Assembly: GCA_016208685.1 (NCBI GenBank)
Contig: JACQXM010000012.1
Span: forward strand, 107,102 to 171,101
Source of the DNA: Planctomycetota bacterium
Lineage (GTDB): Bacteria > Planctomycetota > Phycisphaerae > UBA1845
DNA length: 64,000 nt
Reading direction: 5' to 3'
Every line of letters starts with the position of its first letter. Position 1 is the stretch's first letter. A model generated the notes under the pieces. That model had not been told where the DNA came from. It did no database searches and saw only the letters and a list, made by a program, of their open reading frames with translations. Made by a program: the position numbers and the translations under genes. Shown piece after piece: positions 45,998 through 54,066 of this stretch.

Positions 45998-46813
45998 TCA
46001 GCCGGCGCCGCCGCTTTCTCCGTCACCCGCGGCGCCTCCGGAGAGGATGGGGGTGACCGACACGTTGATTGCCTGATAGTACAGCGCGGTGAGCGATTCG
46101 TAGGCGGAATCGGTGCCCACCAGCAGCCAGAGCTCGCCAGCGTCGCTGGCCGTCACGTCCACGTCGTGGGTGTGGGAGCGAAACAGCAGTACGTAGGGTG
46201 CCTCCTCGAGATTGGGGATGAGTTCGCAGGGAACGCCGTTGGCGATGTCACTTACGACGGAGGCCGCCGGCCCGCCCTGGCTCTGGTCGCCCTTGTCGAC
46301 GTTCATGACGAACAGCTCGGACTCCACGTCGAAAACCGTGTGCGGTTCGATAGCTGAAGCACCGACCTTGAGATACACGCCTTCGCCGGGAGCGCCGCCC
46401 ACGCCGGCGCAGCCGGTGGGGGCGTTCGATGCCACCAGGATGTCGAAGGAGACGCGATACGTGCGCCCGGGCAGGATGCCTTCGTCGCGTCCCAGTTTAC
46501 GTTTGAGGTAAAGGAAGAGGTCGTCGGAACGATTCACGCCCTGGATGTAGAAGGCCCGGCCGTCGTAGCCCAGTTCGTCGGGAACGTCGCGCCGACCGGA
46601 CTCGAACATCAACAGCTCCTCCTGCTCCTCCCCGTAATCGGCGACGCCGGCCTCCCATCCGTGCGTGGTTTCCCGGAAATCGAAGCTCAGGTCGATGCTG
46701 CGCCCGAACTGCACGGCGCAGCCGCCGGGCGAGGCCAGCACCGTCAAAAGCGCGCCTCCGCCGAGCGAGAAAAGGAACCAACGCTCGAGGCGTCGTGTTG
46801 TCCGCCGTTGCAT
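45998..46813 (-). CDS. Predicted lipoprotein of unknown function
   Basis: 271 residues. Basic N-terminus, hydrophobic segment (WFLFSLGGGALLTVLA) and lipobox-like SPGGC. The mature protein opens with SFDFRETTHGWEAGVADY, a pattern that looks like a carbohydrate-binding-type beta-sandwich start, and contains GRTYRVSFDI and acidic loops. No family is recognised. ATG 46813 has GGAGG eight bases upstream; the frame continues open to 47080 without similarity. It converges with the kinase gene and diverges from the GNAT gene. Confidence 0.72.
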   Translation of the reverse strand: MQRRTTRRLERWFLFSLGGGALLTVLASPGGCAVQFGRSIDLSFDFRETTHGWEAGVADYGEEQEELLMFESGRRDVPDELGYDGRAFYIQGVNRSDDLFLYLKRKLGRDEGILPGRTYRVSFDILVASNAPTGCAGVGGAPGEGVYLKVGASAIEPHTVFDVESELFVMNVDKGDQSQGGPAASVVSDIANGVPCELIPNLEEAPYVLLFRSHTHDVDVTASDAGELWLLVGTDSAYESLTALYYQAINVSVTPILSGGAAGDGESGGAG

Positions 46814-47034
46814 CGTCGTTGCCTCCCGCGGCGCAAGCGGTTCGCGCGGCGCCTGCCGCCGCCGAGTGCTGACCGCGGGGCAACATTCCCGACCGCCGGG
46901 CCGCCGCCTCCGCGCCACACGCGCGACACCGCTTGATTCTAAAGCGCGGGAACTGTCCGTGAAGTGGGCCGCACGCGCGGATACAATTCGCCGCGGGACC
47001 GTAAGAAGCGTGCCCCGCGGATTTCGGAGGTCGT

Positions 47035-47499
47035 ATGCTGCGCGCTGCCACGCCGGACGACACGCCCGGCATCCACGCACTGATTGCGGGCGTGTTCGCC
47101 GACTACGGCTACGTACTCGACGTGGAACGTGAGGACCCGCATTTGCGTGATCCTGGCGTCTACTTCCGCTCGAATGGCGGAGAGGCGTGGGTCGTGGAAG
47201 AGGAGGAGGTGATTGTTGCCTGTGCGGCCGTGGCGCTCCACGCCCAGGCCGCGGAGCTTAAGTCTCTGTACGTTTCCGCTACCCGCCGCCGCCGCGGCTG
47301 GGGGCGGCGACTGGTACAGATGGCGATGGAGCACGCCCGCCGTGCGGGCCGCGCCTCGATGTTCTTGTGGAGCGATACGCGGTTCGCCGAGGCCCATCGG
47401 CTCTACGAGAGCCTGGGCTTCCGCCGGACGGGGGAGCGGAACACGGTCTGCACCAACACGTTTTCCGAGTACCGTTTCGAACGGTCGCTGGCGGTGTAG
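47035..47499 (+). CDS. GNAT family N-acetyltransferase
   Basis: 154 residues. Motif A of the GNAT fold is visible as LYVSATRRRRGWGRRLVQMAMEHA (the R/Q-x-x-G-x-G/A acetyl-CoA loop) with the following FLWSDTRFAEAHRLYESLGFRRTGE of motif B. It acetylates a small molecule or protein amine; substrate unknown. GGAGG lies four bases before ATG 47035. The gene stands alone, 122 bases before the oxoprolinase operon. Confidence 0.87.
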   Translation: MLRAATPDDTPGIHALIAGVFADYGYVLDVEREDPHLRDPGVYFRSNGGEAWVVEEEEVIVACAAVALHAQAAELKSLYVSATRRRRGWGRRLVQMAMEHARRAGRASMFLWSDTRFAEAHRLYESLGFRRTGERNTVCTNTFSEYRFERSLAV

Positions 47500-47621
47500 G
47501 CGCCAGAGCGCAAACGGGCGGGAGGCGCCGGGTCGGCCCGGCTTACGGGGCACCGTGCACCCCGAACCGGCGTGGCGTTCGGCATTGATTCATAACCGCG
47601 GGCGGCATACACAAGCACCCT

Positions 47622-50600
47622 ATGGCGGAGTCGGGGTGGCAGTTCTTCATCGACGTGGGCGGGACGTTCACCGACGCCGTCGCGCGCCGTCCGGACGGCA
47701 GCGCGGCGACTTTCAAGCTGCTCAGCGACGGCACCGTGCGCGGCGTGGTTGGTCCCGGGTCGAGCCGGGACCTAATCGTTGACCCGGTTCGGCGACGTGA
47801 CCCCACGGGAGTCTGGGACGGCTATCACCTGACGCTTACCGGAGGGCCGGGGGTCTCGCCGCCGCGCCGCGTCCGCGTCTTCGATGGTGCGACAAACTCG
47901 CTTCACCTGAAACCCGACCCGGAAGCGACCGCTCCAACCCTGGGGGCGACCTACGAGCTGCGCGGAGGCGAGGAAGCGCCCATCGCCGCGATCCGTTACC
48001 TCATGGGCCTGCGGCCATCCGACCCCATCGGCCCCGTGGAGGTACGCTTGGGTACCACCCGCGCCACCAACGCCCTTCTGGAACGCAAAGGCGCCAGGAC
48101 GGCGCTGGTGACCACGCTCGGCTTCGCGGATGTACTCAGGATCGGCTATCAGGATCGCCCCGCACTGTTTGATCTGCATATCCGCAAGCGGGAAGAACTT
48201 GCGGCGCAGGTTGTCGAAATCGACGAGCGCCTGTCGGCCGGCGGTCAGGTGCTGCGTGCCCCGGAGAGCGCGCTGGTTCGCCGCGACCTAGAAGCGCTGC
48301 GGGCCGAGGGCATCGAATCACTGGCCATCTGCCTGCTGCACGCCCATGTCAACCCGGCGCACGAACGGCTGGTGGCGGACATTGCCGAGGCAGTGGGCTT
48401 CCGCAACATTTCGGTTTCGTCGCGCGTCGCGCCCATGGAGCGGATCGTCACCCGCGGCGACACCACCGTTGTAGACGCCTACCTGAGCCCCGTGATCCGC
48501 GAGTACGTCGCCGCGCTGCGGCATTCGCTACCGGAGGCGCGGCTGCTGCTGATGACCAGCAACGGGGGGCTTGTCGAGGCGGAGGCGGTGTGCGGCAAGG
48601 ACACGCTCCTCAGCGGTCCCGCCGGCGGTGTAGTGGGTTGTGCCGCGGTGGCCAAGAGTGCCGCGGTCGGACCGGTCATCGGCTTCGATATGGGCGGGAC
48701 CAGTACGGACGTTTGCCGCGTGGACCCGCCGCCCGCCTCCTTCGAGTATGAGCATGAAACGGTCAAGGCGGGCGTGCGCCTCGTGGCCCCCATGCTCGCC
48801 GTGGAGACGGTCGCGGCCGGAGGCGGGAGCATCTGCTGCTTCGACGGCCAGATGCTGCGCGTTGGGCCGCACAGTGCCGGGGCCGACCCGGGACCCGCGT
48901 GCTACGGGCGCGGCGGCCCGCTCACTATCACCGACGTGAACCTCTACCTGGGCCGGATCGTCCCGGAGTTTTTCCCGTTTCGCCTGGATGCGGCGATCGT
49001 TGAGCGCCGCTTAGCCGACCTTGGTCAGGTTGTGGCGGCGGGCGGTAAGCCGCTGTCGCCGCTGGAGCTTGCCGAGGGCTTCGCCGCCATCGCCAACAGC
49101 CACATGGCGGAGACGATCAAGCGCATCTCGGTGGCCAAGGGGTGCGACGTGCGCGAGTATGCCCTCAACTGCTTCGGCGGGGCGGGGGGGCAGCACGCAT
49201 GCGCCGTGGCCGAGTTGCTGGGCATCCGCCGCATCTGCCTGAGCCCTTACGCCGGGGTGCTCAGCGCTCTGGGGATCGGAATGGCGGAAATCAAGCGCAT
49301 CGCTGAACGCAGCGTGCGCGTGGACCTCGATGAGTCCGCGCCGGGACTGGTGGAAGCGCAGTTCGCGGCGTTGGAGAACGAGCTTCGTGACCAACTCCGT
49401 GCAGCGGCCGGCGGCGCCGGCGCGGCATCTCCGGTGCGCACCTGGGACGTCTGCTATGTCGGGCAGTCGAGCACCATCACGGTGGCATTCGATTCTCCGG
49501 TGCGAGCGCGAGCGAACTTCGAAAGGGAGCACCGCCGCCTTTACGGCTATACGCACGATTCCCGGCCCACGGAGATCCGTGCCGTGCGGGTGGAAATGTC
49601 GCTACCCTCGCCGGAGCGCGGTCTGCTGCGCGTGGACGCGGCGGCGGCGTCCCCAGGCCGACCGCGAACCACCCGATTGTTCGTCGATGGCAGGGCACGG
49701 GAGGTACCGCTGTTTCTTCGCAGTGATTTAAGCCCTGGACGGACCTTCTCGGGTCCGGCGTTGGTGCTGGAGGACACGAGCACTGTCGTTGTGGACGCCG
49801 GTTGGCACGCAGAAGTGCTGGCCGGCGGTGAGCTCGTGCTGGAGGACCGTCGACCCGCGCCCGGCCGGCAGCCGATTTCCGTTGAGTCCGACCCCATTCA
49901 GCTCGAGCTCTTCAACCAACGCTTCGCCGCCATCGCTGAGCAGATGGGCGTCACCCTGCGGCGGACGGCGCTTTCCACGAACGTGAAAGAGCGGCTCGAC
50001 TTCTCCTGTGCCGTCTTCACCGCCGAAGGCGACCTGGTGGTCAACGCCCCGCACATTCCCGTGCACCTGGGTGGCATGAGCGACTGCGTCAAGGCGCTGA
50101 TCGAGGACGTGCGCGAGTTCGCGCCGGGGGATGTCTACGTCACCAACGACCCCTACCGCGGCGGCTCACACCTGAACGACGTGACCGTGGTAACGGCCGT
50201 GCACGAGGAGTTGGCCGAAACGATGGGAACGCCGCGGCTGCTGTTCTTCGTGGCCAGCCGCGCCCATCACGCGGAGATCGGGGGCACGCGGCCCGGCTCT
50301 ATGCCGCCGGACTCCCGCTGCCTGGCCGAGGAAGGTGTGCTGATTCGCGCCTTCCGCTGGGTGCACGCGGGGGCGGCGCGGCACGAGGAGCTGCGGGCGC
50401 TCCTGTGTAGCGCCGCGTTTCCGTCCCGCGCGCCGCAGGAGAACCTGGCGGATATCGCGGCCCAGGCGGCCGCCAACCAGACGGGCGTTCGTGAATTGCA
50501 GGCCCTGGTCGCCCGGTGCGGACTGGAGGTCGTCCGCGCCTACATGGGCCATATTCGGACGGCCGCGGAGCGCAAGATGCGCGCCGCGCTCCGCCGCCTG

Positions 50601-51449
50601 GGTAGCGGGGTCTATCGGTCTAGGGACCAGCTCGATGACGGATCACCCATCTGCGTTGCGTTCACCGTCGATGGAGATAGGGCGCGACTGGATTTCACCG
50701 GAACGGGCGCCGTCCTTCCAGGGAACCTCAACGCCAACCGTTCCATCGTCACCAGTGCCGTCATGTACTGCCTGCGCTGCCTGATCGACGAAGACATTCC
50801 GTTAAACAGCGGCGTGCTGGCCCCCGTGGAGATCGTGTTGCCGGAGTGCCTGCTGAACCCGTCGAGTTTCGCGGACCCGGCCCGTTGCCCCGCGATCGTA
50901 GGCGGAAACGTCGAGACCTCGCAGCGAGTGGTGGACTGCCTCTTCGGGGCCCTGGGGATTGTGGCCGCAAGCCAGGGTACGATGAACAACGTGCTGATGG
51001 GCAACGAACGGTTCGGGTACTACGAAACCATCTGCGGCGGCGCCGGCGCCGGCCGCGGGTTTGATGGCGCTGACGCCGTGCACACCCACATGACCAACAC
51101 CCGGCTGACGGACCCGGAATTGCTCGAGTCGCGATACCCCGTGCGACTCGTGCAATTCCACATCCGCCGGGGATCGGGCGGTGCCGGGCGATGGCACGGA
51201 GGCGACGGCGTTGTTCGAGAGCTCGAGTTCCTCGAACCGCTCGAAGTCTCGATCCTCAGCCAGCGGCGAACGACGGCACCGTACGGTGTGGCGGGCGGCG
51301 GAAACGGACAGCCGGGGCGGAACCTCTTGTTGCGTGTTGGGGCCTCCGCGGTTGAAGTCCTGCCTCCGATCGCTCACTTTCCGGCTGCCCCCGGCGACCG
51401 GCTGGTCGTGGAGACACCCGGCGGAGGAGGCTACGGAACCGCGCCGTGA
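47622..51449 (+). CDS. ATP-dependent 5-oxoprolinase, single-chain hydantoinase A/B type
   Basis: 1275 residues, close to the eukaryote-type 5-oxoprolinase. HydA part (about 1-740): FIDVGGTFTDAVARRPDG at the N-terminus, RLGTTRATNALLERKG, GFDMGGTSTDVCRVD near 354 and FGGAGGQHACAVAELLGI near 515. HydB part (about 755-1275): NQRFAAIAEQMGVTLRRTALSTNVKER, NAPHIPVHLGGM, NDPYRGGSHLNDVT and a GGGGYG end. It opens 5-oxoproline to glutamate with ATP hydrolysis. Its stop overlaps the next start (GTGA), the first of three such overlaps in this operon. Neighbours predicted to form 5-oxo-D-proline support the oxoproline assignment over a hydantoinase; stereospecificity is open. Confidence 0.87.
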   Translation: MAESGWQFFIDVGGTFTDAVARRPDGSAATFKLLSDGTVRGVVGPGSSRDLIVDPVRRRDPTGVWDGYHLTLTGGPGVSPPRRVRVFDGATNSLHLKPDPEATAPTLGATYELRGGEEAPIAAIRYLMGLRPSDPIGPVEVRLGTTRATNALLERKGARTALVTTLGFADVLRIGYQDRPALFDLHIRKREELAAQVVEIDERLSAGGQVLRAPESALVRRDLEALRAEGIESLAICLLHAHVNPAHERLVADIAEAVGFRNISVSSRVAPMERIVTRGDTTVVDAYLSPVIREYVAALRHSLPEARLLLMTSNGGLVEAEAVCGKDTLLSGPAGGVVGCAAVAKSAAVGPVIGFDMGGTSTDVCRVDPPPASFEYEHETVKAGVRLVAPMLAVETVAAGGGSICCFDGQMLRVGPHSAGADPGPACYGRGGPLTITDVNLYLGRIVPEFFPFRLDAAIVERRLADLGQVVAAGGKPLSPLELAEGFAAIANSHMAETIKRISVAKGCDVREYALNCFGGAGGQHACAVAELLGIRRICLSPYAGVLSALGIGMAEIKRIAERSVRVDLDESAPGLVEAQFAALENELRDQLRAAAGGAGAASPVRTWDVCYVGQSSTITVAFDSPVRARANFEREHRRLYGYTHDSRPTEIRAVRVEMSLPSPERGLLRVDAAAASPGRPRTTRLFVDGRAREVPLFLRSDLSPGRTFSGPALVLEDTSTVVVDAGWHAEVLAGGELVLEDRRPAPGRQPISVESDPIQLELFNQRFAAIAEQMGVTLRRTALSTNVKERLDFSCAVFTAEGDLVVNAPHIPVHLGGMSDCVKALIEDVREFAPGDVYVTNDPYRGGSHLNDVTVVTAVHEELAETMGTPRLLFFVASRAHHAEIGGTRPGSMPPDSRCLAEEGVLIRAFRWVHAGAARHEELRALLCSAAFPSRAPQENLADIAAQAAANQTGVRELQALVARCGLEVVRAYMGHIRTAAERKMRAALRRLGSGVYRSRDQLDDGSPICVAFTVDGDRARLDFTGTGAVLPGNLNANRSIVTSAVMYCLRCLIDEDIPLNSGVLAPVEIVLPECLLNPSSFADPARCPAIVGGNVETSQRVVDCLFGALGIVAASQGTMNNVLMGNERFGYYETICGGAGAGRGFDGADAVHTHMTNTRLTDPELLESRYPVRLVQFHIRRGSGGAGRWHGGDGVVRELEFLEPLEVSILSQRRTTAPYGVAGGGNGQPGRNLLLRVGASAVEVLPPIAHFPAAPGDRLVVETPGGGGYGTAP

Positions 51450-53260
51450 ACCCACGTATTGCCTCCATCGAGAACCTGATCGCCCGCGATCCCGGCGGGA
51501 GGAACGTCTTCGGGCTGGTGGTGGCCGATCAACTGCGCCTGGCGGCGCAGTCGTTGCGGCTGGCGAAACGGGTTGCGGTGGTAAGCGGTTTCTTCATTCC
51601 TGAGGCCGGCGCCGGCGAGACGGACGGCCCCCCCGGGGCGAAAGCGGTCGGCGAAGCGCTCACGCGACTCGGCATCCGGGTCGACTACCTGACCGATGAA
51701 CGCAACGCCCCGCTGTTTCGGGCTCTGGGCGTTGAGCCGGTGATTCCCGATGCCGACTACCTGGACCATGCGGCACCGACGCACCTGCTCTCCATCGAAC
51801 GGGTCGGCCGGGGAGCCGACGGCCGTTACCGCAACATGCGCGGACAGGACATCACAAGCACCACCGCGCCGCTCGACGACCTGTTTCTCGACGCCGGCCG
51901 CCGCGGACTCACCACCATCGGCATTGGAGACGGCGGCAATGAGATCGGCATGGGGCGTGTCTTCGCCGAGGCCCTGGAGACCATCAAACAGGGCTCGCGG
52001 CTGGCGACGGTGGTGGCTACGGACTTCTGCATCGCGGCGGGGGTGTCCAACTGGGGCGCGTATGGACTGGTGGGGGCGATTTCGGTCCTCGACGGGCGCG
52101 ACCTGCTTCCCAATGCCGCTCAGGTGGCGTCGGAACTTGAACAACTGATCCACGTGGGGGGTGCGGTGGACGGCATCTCGCTCCGCCGTGAGTGCACCGT
52201 CGATGGGCTGCCCCTGGCAGAAACGTTACGCATACTCGAGGAAGTGCGGCACCACATTGTCCCGTCGCCGCTGGAGCGCGGCGCGCCGCTCACGGTGGGG
52301 ATTGTAGGATATGCGGAGACCGGGAGGGCGGCCGCGGCCTTGCTGATGCGTCGCGGGCATAAGGTCCGCGTGTCGGAGGCCGGCAGCGTGACGCTGGATG
52401 GGGGCATTGTCGCCGCGGGCGTTGAAACCGGCGGACACACACTGGGCTTCCTGGGAACGTGTGATCTGGTGGTCTTCAGCCCCGGCGTGCCCGCGGACGC
52501 TCCGATACGCCAGGAATTGCACCGCAACGGCGTGCCGGTCATGAGCGAATTAGAGCTGGCCTTCCAGCTCGGCACCGCTCCATTGATCGCCGTGACTGGC
52601 ACGGTGGGGAAGCGGACGACGGTGGAACTGTTTCAGCGCATCATGCAGCGCGCGGGGCATGAAGTGGCGATTGGCGGCAATCGTGGCCGGCCACTGTCGG
52701 CCTTATTGCTGGAACGTGCCTCCGGGGACCCCTACACGGCACCGAGTCGGGCGGTGGAGCCCGGGCAGTCCGGCCGCGTCGCTTCATCGCGGGCGGGCGG
52801 CGACCCGTGCGTACTGGCGGTCGCGGTCTCCAGCTTTCAGCTTGAAACCGTCGTGCACTTCCGCCCCCACATTGCCATCATGCTCAATATCAACGAGGCC
52901 CACCTGGACCGGCATCGATCGGTTGCGGAATACGTGCGTATCAAGAGTCGCATCTTCATGAACCAGCATCCCGACGACATCCTGGTGCTCAACTACGACG
53001 ATCCGCGCTTGCGGCCGTTGGCTCGAAAACACCACGGCCGTACCTACTTCGTGTCGGCGCGGCAGGCCGTCGACCGCGGCGCGTGGCTCGCCGACGGTCG
53101 CGTGCGTGCCAACATCGCCGGCGACGCGGAGGACCTTGGAGCGATCGCCTGCCCCTTCGCGGAGAACCTGTTGTCGGCGGTGGTTGCCGCTCGCCTATGC
53201 GGAGTCTCGGCGACGGAACTGGCTGCGGCACTGGCGGGCGACTTGGGAGACCGGGCATGA
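51446..53260 (+). CDS. D-glutamate cyclase (DUF4392) fused to a degenerate MurD-like domain
   Basis: 604 residues in two parts. Residues 1 to about 275 match the DUF4392 / D-glutamate cyclase C-terminal family: ERVGRGADGRYRNMRG, GIGDGGNEIGMG at 159-170 and SNWGAYGLVGAI. Residues about 283-604 match the first two domains of MurD: VGIVGYAETG, SPGVP, ELELAF, VTGTVGKRTT at 383-392, SSFQLE at 462-467, HLDRH at 486-490 and the Lys500 region. In this part the P-loop Ser/Thr is Arg390, the Glu of the ELSSFQLE motif is Ala460 and the Asp of DHLDRH is Ala485. The D-glutamate-binding C-terminal domain is missing; the protein ends just after FAENLLSAVVAA. The ligase part is therefore probably inactive and may bind precursor or nucleotide. 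GTG start overlaps the oxoprolinase stop. Confidence 0.85.
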   Translation: MNPRIASIENLIARDPGGRNVFGLVVADQLRLAAQSLRLAKRVAVVSGFFIPEAGAGETDGPPGAKAVGEALTRLGIRVDYLTDERNAPLFRALGVEPVIPDADYLDHAAPTHLLSIERVGRGADGRYRNMRGQDITSTTAPLDDLFLDAGRRGLTTIGIGDGGNEIGMGRVFAEALETIKQGSRLATVVATDFCIAAGVSNWGAYGLVGAISVLDGRDLLPNAAQVASELEQLIHVGGAVDGISLRRECTVDGLPLAETLRILEEVRHHIVPSPLERGAPLTVGIVGYAETGRAAAALLMRRGHKVRVSEAGSVTLDGGIVAAGVETGGHTLGFLGTCDLVVFSPGVPADAPIRQELHRNGVPVMSELELAFQLGTAPLIAVTGTVGKRTTVELFQRIMQRAGHEVAIGGNRGRPLSALLLERASGDPYTAPSRAVEPGQSGRVASSRAGGDPCVLAVAVSSFQLETVVHFRPHIAIMLNINEAHLDRHRSVAEYVRIKSRIFMNQHPDDILVLNYDDPRLRPLARKHHGRTYFVSARQAVDRGAWLADGRVRANIAGDAEDLGAIACPFAENLLSAVVAARLCGVSATELAAALAGDLGDRA

Positions 53261-54066
53261 CGGCACGAGGCTGGCCCGAATGCAGCGGTCGCGAAATCCG
53301 CGCCGCTTGCCGAGCGGGGGCGTTCGACGGTCCCACCGCGGGCGCCGCCCGAGGCTTCGCGCAGGTGAACGTCGTCATCCTCCCGGCTTGCGACGCCGGC
53401 GACTTTGCGGAATTCTGCCGGCGCAATCCCAAGCCTTGTCCGGTACTGGAGGTAACATCGCCGGGCCGAGTTGAGCCCGTGCGCCTGGCGCCCGGCGCGG
53501 ACTTGCGGACGGACCTGCCGCGGTACCGTGTACTGCGGCAGGGGCGCTGTGTCGACCGGCCGAAAGACATTCTCTCGGTGTGGCGCGACGATTTCGTGGC
53601 GTTCCTCATCGGCTGCTCCTTCACGTTCGAAACGGCGCTGCTGGAGGCCGGGGTGCCGGTTCGGCACATCGAGGAGCAACGGAACGTACCCATGTATCGC
53701 ACCGGAGTGGCGTGTACACCGGCGGGGGCGTTTGCCGGGCCGCTCGTGGTCTCCATGAGACCCATGAACCCCGAGCATGTGGAGGTGGCGCGGCGGGTGA
53801 CCGCGGCAGTACCCCGTGTGCATGGCGCGCCGGTCTACGTGGGCGACCCCACGGCGCTGGGAATCGCGGACCTCGCCCGGCCCGACTACGGTGAGGCGGT
53901 GACCGTGCGTCCCGGTGAAGTGCCGGTCTTCTGGGCGTGCGGCGTTACGCCGATGGAGGCGATCCTGCGGGCGCGGCCGGAGATCGCGGTGACCCACGAG
54001 CCGGGCCACATGTTGGTCACGGATGTGCGTGACATTGACCTTCGCGAACCGATAAACGAAACATGA
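53257..54066 (+). CDS. DUF1445 / YcsI family protein (D-glutamate cyclase N-terminal family)
   Basis: 269 residues. Family landmarks are FLIGCSFTFETALLEAG, RNVPMYRTGV, GPLVVSMRPM, HGAPVYVGDP, PVFWACGVTP and THEPGHMLVTD. The family occurs next to 5-oxoprolinase genes (ycsI beside pxpABC in Bacillus) and forms the N-terminal part of the mitochondrial D-glutamate cyclase, where it is followed by DUF4392. Here the two halves are consecutive genes joined by ATGA. The frame is open upstream to 53083, but the overlap ATG at 53257 is the natural start. The next gene again overlaps by four bases. Confidence 0.87.
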   Translation: MTARGWPECSGREIRAACRAGAFDGPTAGAARGFAQVNVVILPACDAGDFAEFCRRNPKPCPVLEVTSPGRVEPVRLAPGADLRTDLPRYRVLRQGRCVDRPKDILSVWRDDFVAFLIGCSFTFETALLEAGVPVRHIEEQRNVPMYRTGVACTPAGAFAGPLVVSMRPMNPEHVEVARRVTAAVPRVHGAPVYVGDPTALGIADLARPDYGEAVTVRPGEVPVFWACGVTPMEAILRARPEIAVTHEPGHMLVTDVRDIDLREPINET

